64,000 nucleotides of DNA, taken from contig NZ_FRBI01000006.1 of assembly GCF_900142575.1 (NCBI RefSeq), positions 56,418 to 120,417 of the forward strand, written 5' to 3'. Below are positions 28,105-35,943 of this stretch, piece after piece. Within the stretch, counting starts at the first letter, position 1. Each line of letters opens with the position of its first letter. This DNA comes from Actinacidiphila paucisporea (GTDB lineage: Bacteria; Actinomycetota; Actinomycetes; Streptomycetales; Streptomycetaceae). Made by a program: the position numbers and the translations under genes. The notes below the pieces were generated by a model. It was not told where the DNA came from. It worked only from the letters and a program-made list of their open reading frames with translations, and searched no databases.

Positions 28105-29298
28105 TCACCCGGCGGGCAGTGCCGCGCGGACCGCCGCCAGGTCGGCGTCCGAGGCGAGTCCCGCGTGGTAGAGCCGCAGCTGGTTGGCGCCGGCCTCGGC
28201 GGCGTGCGCGACGTCGGCGGCGAGGGTGCCGGGGCTGCCGCCCATGCCGGAGACCACCGTGAAGTTGGCGGCGACCACGGTGTGCGGCCCCGCGTGCGCG
28301 GCGACCGGGGCGAGCACCGCCTCGCGGCCCGCGGCGCCCGCGGGGCCCCCCGGGCAGGGCAGCACGAGGCCGTCGGCGTGGGCGAGGATCCCCGCGGGCC
28401 GCACACCGGCGTTGGCGCCGCAGCGGTAGGCGGCCGGGTCGGCGTGCATGAGCACCTGGAAGCCGGGTTCGGCGGCCGCGCGCACCGCCGCGACGGCCTG
28501 TTCCTGGAGTGAAGCGGCCGTCCCGGTACGCCAGGACAGGGTCAGTTCGGTCCACCGGGCGCCGAGCAGTCGCTCGATGCCCGGCAGTCCCGCCGCGTCG
28601 CTGCCGCCGTCCGACCACACCGGCGCCAGCGCGGTACGGACGGCCGAGGCCAGCTCCCCGGGGTCGGCGCCGAGATCGGCGTAGCCGTCCCGGCACCACG
28701 GGCAGAAGCACAGCGACATCAGGTAGTGGGCCGCGTCCCCGAGCGGCACCCCGCCGATCTTGTCGTGCGCGTGCAGGTGCGCGAGCCCGTACCAGCCCAG
28801 CGACTCCAGCTCCGTGCCGGCCGCGCCGGGGCGGGCGGCGGCCTCGGCGGCGAGGTCCAGCAGATAGGCGCGGACGGGCTCCTGGGCGATGCAGGGCGCC
28901 CACGGGTAGCGGTCGCCGTAGGCGTTGACGACGCTGGTGTCCGGGTGTTCCGCGCCCAGCCGGGAGTTGTGGGCGAGCACCACCCAGCTGTGCACGTCGA
29001 GCCCGGCGGCCCGCAGTTCGGCCGCCGCGGTGGCCCAGGCATCGTCGGCCGCGGCCCACGTACCTGCCGCGTACGGCCGCAACTCCCTTCCCTGCCAGCG
29101 CTTCGGGTCCGGCGGGTAGAGCGCGGCGGAGTGTTCCGCGGTGACCACCCGGTGGCGCGGGTGGCGCGGGGTGAGTGCCCGGGTGGAGTGGTAGGCGGCG
29201 GCGAGGGTGACCTGCTGCACGCCCAGCGCGGCGATCCGGCCGGCGGCGGCCGGGTCGCCGACGACGTCCCAGGGGTAGACGAAGGCGGACGTCCGCAT
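28105..29298 (-). CDS. Uncharacterised TIM-barrel/glycosidase-like protein coupled to kdgD
   Basis: I do not recognise a characterised family. The 397-residue protein has no signal peptide and an alternating strand-helix pattern suggesting a TIM barrel (ALGVQQVTLAAAYHS near the start, LDVHSWVVLAHNSRLG, a His-rich GLAHLHAHDK, and a CFCPWC cluster near residue 190). Some hypothetical glycoside-hydrolase-like families share such features; this is a weak comparison. Its ATG lies one base after the kdgD stop (TGA-C-ATG), so the two are translationally coupled and it probably works in uronate use. There may be a metal site at the His/Cys clusters. Confidence 0.65.
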   Translation of the reverse strand: MRTSAFVYPWDVVGDPAAAGRIAALGVQQVTLAAAYHSTRALTPRHPRHRVVTAEHSAALYPPDPKRWQGRELRPYAAGTWAAADDAWATAAAELRAAGLDVHSWVVLAHNSRLGAEHPDTSVVNAYGDRYPWAPCIAQEPVRAYLLDLAAEAAARPGAAGTELESLGWYGLAHLHAHDKIGGVPLGDAAHYLMSLCFCPWCRDGYADLGADPGELASAVRTALAPVWSDGGSDAAGLPGIERLLGARWTELTLSWRTGTAASLQEQAVAAVRAAAEPGFQVLMHADPAAYRCGANAGVRPAGILAHADGLVLPCPGGPAGAAGREAVLAPVAAHAGPHTVVAANFTVVSGMGGSPGTLAADVAHAAEAGANQLRLYHAGLASDADLAAVRAALPAG

Positions 29299-29299
29299 G

Positions 29300-30232
29300 T
29301 CAGCGCTCCCCCAGCAACGTGAGCCCGTGCTCGATCAGTTCGGCCAGTTCCTTGACGTGCGCGGGCGCCGGCTCCGACAGCGGCGGCCGGACCTCGCCGA
29401 CGTCCAGGCCGCGCAGCCGCACCGCGGCCTTGACCAGCGACACGGCATAACCGCGGCCCTGGTTGCGGAGGTTGACCAGCGGGCGGTAAAAGCCGTCGAT
29501 CAGCCGGTCGACGGTGGCGTCGTCGCCGGTGGTCAGCGCCCGGTGGAAGGCCAGGGCGATCTCCGGCGAGAAGGCGTAGACGGCCGAGGAGTAGAGGGTG
29601 ACCCCGAGGCCGCGATAGGCGAGCCCGGTCAGTTCCGCGGTGGGCAGGCCGTTGAAGTAGAGGAAGCCGTCGCCGGGCAGTTCGGTGCGGACCGCGCTGA
29701 TGATCCGCTGCATCAGGTCGAGGTCGCCGTGACCGTCCTTGAGGCCGATGATGTTGGGGACCCTGGCGAGTTCGACGACGGTGGCGGGCGCGAAGACGGC
29801 GTTGTCGCGCTGGTAGACGATGACGTCGAGCGCGGTGCCGGCCGCGAGCGCGCGGTAGTGGCGCAGCAGGCCCTCCTGGTCGGGGACGACCAGATACGGC
29901 GGCATCGCCAGCAGCCCGTCGGCGCCGGCCCGCTCCGCGATGCCGGCGTATTCGAGGGCCAGCGCGGTGCCGTAGCCCGCACCCGCGACCACCGGCACCC
30001 GGCCCGCGGTCTCCTCGACCGCGGCGGCCACGCACGCGCCGAACTCCGCGGGCGACAGGGCGTGGAATTCGCCGGTGCCGCAGCAGGCGAAGACGGCCGC
30101 CGCACCGGCGTCCACCCCGGCGCGCACGTGCGCGCGGAAGGCGTCGAGGTCCAGACCGCCGTCCGGGCCGAAGGCCGTCACGGGGAAGAACAGCAGGCCG
30201 TCGAGACGCTCGGCGAGTGAGGGTGAGGTCAT
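29300..30232 (-). CDS. kdgD: 5-dehydro-4-deoxyglucarate dehydratase (DapA superfamily)
   Basis: This class I aldolase-fold enzyme (310 aa) probably dehydrates and decarboxylates 5-keto-4-deoxyglucarate to 2-oxoglutarate semialdehyde. The Schiff-base lysine lies in NIIGLKDGHGDL; CCGTGEFHALSPAE corresponds to the DapA-family substrate loop, and the Tyr of IVYQRDN is the usual proton relay. The ATG at 30232 follows a G-run. The next enzyme in the path, a semialdehyde dehydrogenase, is at 22905-24419, and uronate dehydrogenase is divergent. N-acetylneuraminate lyase-like roles are less likely. Confidence 0.88.
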   Translation of the reverse strand: MTSPSLAERLDGLLFFPVTAFGPDGGLDLDAFRAHVRAGVDAGAAAVFACCGTGEFHALSPAEFGACVAAAVEETAGRVPVVAGAGYGTALALEYAGIAERAGADGLLAMPPYLVVPDQEGLLRHYRALAAGTALDVIVYQRDNAVFAPATVVELARVPNIIGLKDGHGDLDLMQRIISAVRTELPGDGFLYFNGLPTAELTGLAYRGLGVTLYSSAVYAFSPEIALAFHRALTTGDDATVDRLIDGFYRPLVNLRNQGRGYAVSLVKAAVRLRGLDVGEVRPPLSEPAPAHVKELAELIEHGLTLLGER

Positions 30233-30267
30233 CGGGTTCCCCCTGAAGGTCCGGTCTGTGCGCTCAT

Positions 30268-30328
30268 ATGATTCACGTCTATATTCATGAACGCTGCCAC
30301 GCTAGGCGAGCACCCACAGGCGGGTCAA
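30268..30328 (-). promoter_or_regulatory. kdgD promoter with a downstream operator-like palindrome
   Basis: On the minus strand TTGACC (30323-30328) and TAGCGT (30299-30304) are separated by 18 bases, a good Streptomyces vegetative promoter. Just downstream, 30268-30288 is an imperfect 21-bp palindrome with ATGA-T half-sites, placed around +3 to +25 where a repressor would block elongation. TCTATA and TGAAC elements also occur in the aldehyde dehydrogenase operator region, hinting at shared control. Confidence 0.55.
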
Positions 30329-30503
30329 GCCGCCGAGCACCGCTCACATGCACCCGCAACGGACCCTTCTTGTCCATATACCTGAATAGCGGCCACGGAT
30401 ATACTCACCGGGGTGCCACCGGCCCACCGCGCCGGCCGCACCCGCCGGCGCGTCCGTCATGTCAGTGGCCCCCCGGGGCCGGTGAGACCGAGGAGACCTC
30501 CCC

Positions 30504-31313
30504 ATGCCCGCTCCCCGCACCATTCTGCTCACCGGCGCCGCCGGAGGTCTCGGCACCCTCATGCGCGGCCTCCTGCCGTCCTACGGCTACCGGCTGCGGC
30601 TGCTCGACATGCTGCCGATCGACGGCGAGCCCGACGCGATCACCGCGGACCTCGCCGACCGCGACGCCCTGCGCGCCGCCGTACGCGGGGTCGACGCCGT
30701 CGTCCACCTGGCCGGCATCTCGCTGGAGTCGACCTTCGAGAAGGTCCTGCGGGCCAACATCGAGGGCACCTTCAACCTCTACGAGGCGGCGCGCGAGGAA
30801 GGGGTGCGGCGGATCGTCTTCGCGTCCAGCAACCACGCGGTCGGCTTCACCCCGCGCCCGCAGGGCGACGACCCGCTCATCCCGGTCGACACCCCGCGCC
30901 GTCCCGACACCTTCTACGGCCTGTCCAAGTGCTTCGGCGAGGACCTGGCGCAGCTCTACGCCGACCGGCACGGGGTCGACACGGTGTCGATCCGGATCGG
31001 CTCCTGCTTCCCCGAACCCACCACGGTCCGCATGCTGTCGGTCTGGATGAGCCCCGCGGACGGCGCCCGCCTCTTCCACGCGGCCCTCACCGCCGACGTC
31101 ACCGGTCACACCGTCGTCCACGGCAGCTCGGCCAACACCCGGCTGTGGTGGGACCTCGGCCCGAGCCGCGCGCTGGGCTACGAGCCCCAGGACGACTCCG
31201 AGCCCTTCGCCGCCGCCCTCCTCGCCGCCCAGGGCGACCTCGACCCGGCCGACCCGGCCCACGCCAACCTGGGCGGCGCCTTCTGCACCGACCCGCCGAT
31301 CTGGCCGTACTGA
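30504..31313 (+). CDS. udh: Uronate dehydrogenase (NAD-dependent SDR-type)
   Basis: This Rossmann enzyme (269 aa) probably oxidises galacturonate or glucuronate to the aldaro-lactone. It has the nucleotide loop LLTGAAGGLGTLMRG, HLAGISLE and the catalytic YGLSK. The length and the ASSNHAVGFTP and GSCFPEPTTVRM segments fit known bacterial uronate dehydrogenases rather than sugar-nucleotide epimerases. A GAGGAG ribosome site precedes the ATG. It is divergent from kdgD across a 271-bp regulatory region. The aldarate dehydratase step between the two is not in the window. Confidence 0.85.
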   Translation: MPAPRTILLTGAAGGLGTLMRGLLPSYGYRLRLLDMLPIDGEPDAITADLADRDALRAAVRGVDAVVHLAGISLESTFEKVLRANIEGTFNLYEAAREEGVRRIVFASSNHAVGFTPRPQGDDPLIPVDTPRRPDTFYGLSKCFGEDLAQLYADRHGVDTVSIRIGSCFPEPTTVRMLSVWMSPADGARLFHAALTADVTGHTVVHGSSANTRLWWDLGPSRALGYEPQDDSEPFAAALLAAQGDLDPADPAHANLGGAFCTDPPIWPY

Positions 31314-31339
31314 CCGGGGAGCCGTGGGATCGTACGGGG

Positions 31340-32041
31340 GTGGACCCCCGGATGGTGATGCGCGTGGCGGCGCCCGGCGCCGAGGGCGCCGTGCTGCTGC
31401 TGCACGGCGGCGCGGAGAACGGCTTGCGGCGCCCCTCATGGCTCAATCCGGCGTCGTGGCGGATGCGGCCGTTCGCGACGGCCGTCGGCAGGGGCGGCGG
31501 CCTGACGGTCGCCGAGGCCCGGTATCGGCACCGCGGGTGGAACGGCGAGCGGGCCGACGCCGCACGGGACGCCGCCGAGGCGCTGGCCGCGCTGCGGGAG
31601 CGCACCGGGGGGCTTCCCACCGTGCTGGTGGGCCATTCGATGGGGGCCAGGGCCGCGCTGCGGATCGCGGCGGAGCCGGGGGTCGCGGGGGTGGTCGCGC
31701 TGGCCGCGTGGTGCCCGCCCGAGGACCCGGTCGAGCAACTGGCCGGGGCACGGCTGGTGTTCGTGCACGCGGCGGCCGACCGGATCACCTCCCCGCGCGA
31801 GTCGCTGCTGACGGCCGTACGGGCACGGGCGGCGGGCGCCCAGGTGTGCCGATTCGTGGTGCCCGGCGGGGACCACGCGATGCTGCGGCAGGCCGGGCTG
31901 TGGCACGCGCTGACCGCCGCGGCGGTCCACGGCCTGCTCGGGCTGCGCCCGCTGCCGCCCGAGACGGTGTCCGCCTTCGCGCTGCCCGCACGCTCCACCG
32001 ACGGCCTCGGCGTACGGGCCGTCCCCCGGGCGGCCGGGTAA
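31340..32041 (+). CDS. Alpha/beta-fold hydrolase
   Basis: This is a small cytoplasmic hydrolase (about 233 aa) with oxyanion segment LLLHGGAENG, nucleophile elbow GHSMGARAAL, acid in HAAADRITSP and His in VPGGDHAML. The start is uncertain: GTG 31340 is used; ATG 31352, with a GGGGGTGG seven bases upstream, is an equal candidate. It begins 26 bases after udh and is probably co-transcribed with it, so an esterase or lactonase role on uronate-derived lactones is conceivable but unproven. Confidence 0.75.
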   Translation: MDPRMVMRVAAPGAEGAVLLLHGGAENGLRRPSWLNPASWRMRPFATAVGRGGGLTVAEARYRHRGWNGERADAARDAAEALAALRERTGGLPTVLVGHSMGARAALRIAAEPGVAGVVALAAWCPPEDPVEQLAGARLVFVHAAADRITSPRESLLTAVRARAAGAQVCRFVVPGGDHAMLRQAGLWHALTAAAVHGLLGLRPLPPETVSAFALPARSTDGLGVRAVPRAAG

Positions 32042-32076
32042 TGGAACCGCAAAGCGGAGTCGGTCGTTAGCCGGAC

Positions 32077-33294
32077 ATGACCGCAATGACGCCTGGCTCG
32101 AATGTGCCGCTGTCCGTCCCCCGCGTGGCCGTCGATGTGGCCGCCCCGGCGCGGCTCGACGTCTCGGGCCTGCTCCTCACCGCCGACGGCAAGGTGCGCT
32201 CCGACGACGACTTCGTCTTCTACAACCAGCCGCAGGGCGGCCCGGGGGTGACGCACCGCCCGGGTGGCGGATCCGCCCCGGACGCCATCACGGTGGACAC
32301 CGAGGCGGTGCCCGCCGGTATCGAGAAGATCGTGGTGACGGCGAGCCTGGACGGCGGTGCCGCCTTCGCGGGGACGGTGCCGACGGCCACCGTGCGCAAT
32401 GCCGACGACGGTTCGGTGATCGCCACCTTCGCCCCGGCCGGGCTCGGCCCGGAGACCGCCCTGGTGGTGGTCGAGGTCTACCGCAGGGGCGGCGCCTGGA
32501 AGGTCCGCGCGGTCGGGCAGGGGTACGCCGACGGCCTGGCGGGCATCGCCACCGACTTCGGCGTGAGCGTCGACGAGCCGGCCGCACCCGCGCAGCCCGC
32601 CGCGCCGGCGCCGCAGACCGCGCAGGCCCCGCCGACCGGTCCCGCGGCCACCCACCTGCCGCCTCCGCCGCCCGCCGCGCCGCCGGCCCAGCCCCCGGCC
32701 CCGGCTGCCGCGCCCGGACGGATCAACCTGGACAAGGGCCGGGTCAATCTGCGGAAGAACGAGACGGTGTCGCTGGTCAAGGGCGGCAAGCCGCTGCTGT
32801 CCTCGGTCCGTATGGGCCTGGGCTGGGAGCCGGCCTTCGGCGGCCGGGACATCGACCTCGACGCGTCGGTGATCGTCTACGGTCCGCAGCGCAACCATCT
32901 GGACACCTGCTACTTCGGCCGGCTCACCGTGCTGAACGGCGCGATCCAGCACTCCGGGGACAACCTCACCGGCGACGGCTCGGGCGACGACGAGTCGATC
33001 ACCGTCCACCTCGGCGGGCTGCCGCCGGAGGCCACCGGCCTGCTCTTCACCGTCAACTCGTATTCGGGGCAGAAGTTCAACAAGGTCGCGAAGGCGTACT
33101 GCCGGCTGCTGGACGCCGCTTCCGGCGAGGAGCTGGTGCGCTTCGACCTCACCAGCGGGGAGGCCAGAACGGGCGTGCTGATGGCCAAGCTGGTCAAGCA
33201 GTTCTCCGGCGAGTGGGAGATGACCGCGATCGGTACGTTCGTGGACGCGCGCACCGCGAAGTCCCTGGTCAAGCCGGGGGCCGCGGCCCTCTGA
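32077..33294 (+). CDS. TerD-family protein with two TerD domains
   Basis: This is a 405-residue cytoplasmic protein. Residues 1-170 are a TerD-like calcium-binding beta-sandwich (FVFYNQPQGGPG, DAITVDTEAVPAGIEKIVV). A Pro/Ala-rich linker covers 170-210. Residues 215-405 are a second TerD-like domain (LGWEPAFGGRDIDLDASVIVY, GDDESITVHLGGLP, FTVNSYSGQKF). The DxD and GDGSGDDE clusters suit calcium binding. Such proteins are linked to tellurite and stress resistance; streptomycetes have many copies. The start is ATG 32077 or ATG 32086. A strong hairpin terminator follows. Confidence 0.88.
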   Translation: MTAMTPGSNVPLSVPRVAVDVAAPARLDVSGLLLTADGKVRSDDDFVFYNQPQGGPGVTHRPGGGSAPDAITVDTEAVPAGIEKIVVTASLDGGAAFAGTVPTATVRNADDGSVIATFAPAGLGPETALVVVEVYRRGGAWKVRAVGQGYADGLAGIATDFGVSVDEPAAPAQPAAPAPQTAQAPPTGPAATHLPPPPPAAPPAQPPAPAAAPGRINLDKGRVNLRKNETVSLVKGGKPLLSSVRMGLGWEPAFGGRDIDLDASVIVYGPQRNHLDTCYFGRLTVLNGAIQHSGDNLTGDGSGDDESITVHLGGLPPEATGLLFTVNSYSGQKFNKVAKAYCRLLDAASGEELVRFDLTSGEARTGVLMAKLVKQFSGEWEMTAIGTFVDARTAKSLVKPGAAAL

Positions 33295-33347
33295 GCCGAT
33301 CCGGGCGCGGCGGACGGCCCGGCTCCCGCGGCCCCGTGAGTGGACCG

Positions 33348-33385
33348 CGAACGGCCCGGACTCCCTTGCGGAGCCGGGCCGTTCG
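33348..33385 (+). terminator. Hairpin terminator after terD
   Basis: CGAACGGCCCGG (33348-33359) pairs perfectly with CCGGGCCGTTCG (33374-33385), with a further CTCC/GGAG inner stem. It lies 54 bases after the terD stop and 155 bases before the nuclease gene. Confidence 0.8.
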
Positions 33386-33539
33386 CATGCGCGCGCGCCG
33401 GATCACCCGCGCGCGTGTTTTTGTCATGGTCACTTAGATTTTACCGCCGACCGTCTACCCGCATAGACCCGTGGCCGGGACCCTGGTTGAGCACGGCGTG
33501 CGACCACACGCCCACCCCTAGCAACGGGAGCGCTCAGCC

Positions 33540-34184
33540 ATGCCCGCTAACCGTCTCGCACTCCGAATAGGCTCGACCGCGGGCGCCGCCGCGCTCGCCG
33601 CCACCGCCCTGCTGGCGAGCAGCGGCACCGCGCAAGCCGCGCTGCCCACCCCCATCGCCGCCTCCACCGCCCGCAGTTACCTCTCCGGGATGACGGCGAC
33701 CCCCGAGACGCACGCCTCCACCTACGACCGCAACCTGTTCCCGACCTGGATCACCATCTCCGGGACCTGCGACACCCGCGAGTACGTGCTCAAGCGCGAC
33801 GGCAGCGGTGTGGTGACCGACAGCTCCTGCAAGTCCACGTCGGGCAGTTGGACCAGCGCCTACGACGGGGTGACCACCACCAACCCGTCGACGTTCGACA
33901 TCGACCACCTCGTCCCGCTGGCCGAGGCGTGGGACTCCGGCGCGTGGGCGTGGACCACCGCCCAGCGGCAGGGCCTGGCAAACGACGTGACCCGCCCGCA
34001 GCTCATAGCCGTCTCGGCGTCGTCCAACCGCTCCAAGGGCGACGACGACCCGGCCGAGTGGCTGCCGCGCGCGTCGTACCAGTGCACCTATGCCCGTGCC
34101 TGGGTGCAGGTCAAGCACTACTACGGGCTGACCGTGGACAGCGCGGAGAAGTCGGCGCTCTCCTCGATCCTCAACGGCTGCTGA
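33540..34184 (+). CDS. Secreted HNH endonuclease (GmrSD/DUF1524-like)
   Basis: This extracellular nuclease (214 aa) has a signal peptide of about 33 residues ending GTAQA. The catalytic region reads DIDHLVPLAEAW (DHxxP form of the HNH motif) with downstream SNRSKGDDDPAEWLP supplying Asn and metal ligands. Four cysteines could make two disulfides, as expected for an exported protein. The ATG at 33540 follows CGGGAGCG. It probably degrades environmental DNA for nutrient supply or during development. It is a single gene between two terminators. Confidence 0.88.
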   Translation: MPANRLALRIGSTAGAAALAATALLASSGTAQAALPTPIAASTARSYLSGMTATPETHASTYDRNLFPTWITISGTCDTREYVLKRDGSGVVTDSSCKSTSGSWTSAYDGVTTTNPSTFDIDHLVPLAEAWDSGAWAWTTAQRQGLANDVTRPQLIAVSASSNRSKGDDDPAEWLPRASYQCTYARAWVQVKHYYGLTVDSAEKSALSSILNGC

Positions 34185-34200
34185 GCCGCGCGGAATCGGT

Positions 34201-34236
34201 ACGGCCGACCCGGAGCCGTCGCTCCGGGGCGGCCGT
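34201..34236. terminator. Bidirectional hairpin between the nuclease and phosphatase genes
   Basis: A 15-base arm (34201-34215) pairs with 34222-34236 with one mismatch around a 6-base loop. It sits 17 bases past the nuclease stop and 18 bases beyond the stop of the opposing PhoX-like gene, so it can serve both convergent genes. Confidence 0.75.
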
Positions 34237-34254
34237 CGCTCCCCGCGGGCGGGC

Positions 34255-35754
34255 TCAGCGGCCGGCGGCCTGGCGGCGCCAGGGGCCGGTGACGGCGAGC
34301 ATGATGCCCGGCGTCTGGATGTTGGCGAAGAGCGTGTCGCCGTCGGGCGAGAAGGTCACGCCGGTGAACTCGCTGTACTCCGGCTCCGCTTCGCTGCCGA
34401 TGTTCAGCTCGTTGCGGGCCAGCGGGTAGGTGCGGCCGTCGTCCAGCGCGCCGAACAGGTGCTGCACGCCGGCGCCGTCCTCGGCGATGATCAGGCCGCC
34501 GTACGGCGACACCGTGATGTTGTCGGGGCCGTCGAAGGAACCGTCCTGCTCCGGCGCGGTGTTGACGCCGAGCAGCACCTTGAGGGTCAGGGTGCGGCGG
34601 GCCGGGTCGTAGAACCACACGGCGCCGTCGTGCTGGACCGGGCTCTCCCCGCGGGCGAAGGACGAGACGACGTAGGTGCCGCCGTCCGCCCACCACATGC
34701 CCTCCAGCTTGCGCGCCCTGGTGACCTCGCCGTCCGTGAACTGCTTGCGGACCGAGGCGGTCCGCGCGTCGCGGTCGGGCACGTCGACCCAGTCCACGCC
34801 GTAGCGGGTGCCGATCTTCGTCGCGCGCGACAGGTCGTCCACGAAGCGGCCGACGGAGTCGAAGCAGCGGAAGGCCTGCAGCACGCCGTCGGTGTCGCCC
34901 AGCGCGGCGAGCCGGCCGCGGCCGTGTTGGAAGCCGTGCGGCGGGGTCCAGCGGTAGAGCAGGCCGTTGGGGCCCGACGCGTCCTCGGTGAGGTAGAGGT
35001 GGCCGCGCCGGGGGTCGACGACGACGGCCTCGTGCGCGTAGCGGCCCAGCGCCTTGATCGGCTCGGGGTCGCGATTGGCGTGCCGGTCGTGCGGGTCGAC
35101 CTCGAAGACGTAGCCGTGGTCCTTGGTCATACCGTTGGAACCGGCCCGGTCCTCGGTCTCCTCGCAGGTCAGCCAGGTGCCCCAGGGAGTCGCACCACCG
35201 GCGCAGTTGGTGGCGGTGCCGGCGATGCCGACCCACTCGGTGACCGGCTCGGCGTGGCCCCCGCCACGGCCGTCCTCGTCGCCGCGCCAGTGCCTCGGCA
35301 CCTCGACGACCGTGCAGCCGCCGGCGGCGGCGGGGTCGTAGACCAGGCCGGGGACGTGCGGTACGGGGTGCGCCGCGGCGGTCAGCGGGCCGCCGATCTC
35401 GTGGTTGTTGACCAGCAGCGTGGCGCCGCGCTCGCCCGCGAAGGCGGCGGTGCCGTCGTGGTTCGACGGGGTCGTCCCGCCGGACTCCAGCGTGGTCGTG
35501 CCCGTCCGGGTGACGACCCGGTAGGTGAAGCCGGCCGGCAGCGCGAGCAGGCCCGCGGGGTCGGCGATCAGCGGCCCGTAGCCCAGTTCGGGGCAGTGTC
35601 CGTGCGGGTGGCCGTGGTCGTCACCGCGGCCCGCGGGCGCCCCCGCGGCGAGCGCGCCGGGTGCGGTGGCCAGGACGTCGACGGCACCGGCGAGGGCGAT
35701 GCCGGCGCCGGTGAGCGCGGAACGGTGGACGAAGTCTCTGCGGCTGAGCGGCAC
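34255..35754 (-). CDS. PhoX/DUF839-like alkaline phosphatase, Tat-exported
   Basis: This is a predicted periplasmic or extracellular phosphatase (499 aa). A Tat signal opens the protein: SRRDFVH at residues 4-10 then a hydrophobic ALTGAGIALAGA. The body matches the PhoX-type beta-propeller group: TRTGTTTLESGG, VNNHEIGG, GGATPWGTWLTCEETED, YVFEVDPHD, TFSPDGDTLFANIQTPG. GTG 35754 is chosen because AGGGAG stands five bases upstream and the twin arginine falls at the right place; longer starts would bury it. Expression under phosphate limitation is likely (see 35808-35829). Iron and calcium usually serve as cofactors in PhoX. Confidence 0.85.
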   Translation of the reverse strand: MPLSRRDFVHRSALTGAGIALAGAVDVLATAPGALAAGAPAGRGDDHGHPHGHCPELGYGPLIADPAGLLALPAGFTYRVVTRTGTTTLESGGTTPSNHDGTAAFAGERGATLLVNNHEIGGPLTAAAHPVPHVPGLVYDPAAAGGCTVVEVPRHWRGDEDGRGGGHAEPVTEWVGIAGTATNCAGGATPWGTWLTCEETEDRAGSNGMTKDHGYVFEVDPHDRHANRDPEPIKALGRYAHEAVVVDPRRGHLYLTEDASGPNGLLYRWTPPHGFQHGRGRLAALGDTDGVLQAFRCFDSVGRFVDDLSRATKIGTRYGVDWVDVPDRDARTASVRKQFTDGEVTRARKLEGMWWADGGTYVVSSFARGESPVQHDGAVWFYDPARRTLTLKVLLGVNTAPEQDGSFDGPDNITVSPYGGLIIAEDGAGVQHLFGALDDGRTYPLARNELNIGSEAEPEYSEFTGVTFSPDGDTLFANIQTPGIMLAVTGPWRRQAAGR

Positions 35755-35807
35755 GGTGGCTCCCTTATGTCGCGATGGCGCGTGCATGCGGCGGCCACGC
35801 TCCCGGC

Positions 35808-35829
35808 CGGCGGCCAACTGCCGGTGAAC
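35808..35829 (-). promoter_or_regulatory. Possible PHO box upstream of the phoX-like gene
   Basis: On the minus strand GTTCACC (35823-35829) and GTTGGCC (35812-35818) are spaced exactly 11 bases apart, the phase of PhoP direct repeats (GTTCACC-type) in Streptomyces. The first unit is perfect, the second matches five of seven. It lies about 55-75 bases before the GTG start. Confidence 0.4.
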
Positions 35830-35943
35830 GGAGCGGATACGGAAAAGGGCGGCTCCATAGTGAGGCCAAGAATTCGTAAAGGGAGATTCAAAACGCGTGG
35901 CAGGAGGGACGGCCGGGGCCGCCCCTCCGCGTCCCCTCCGCCC

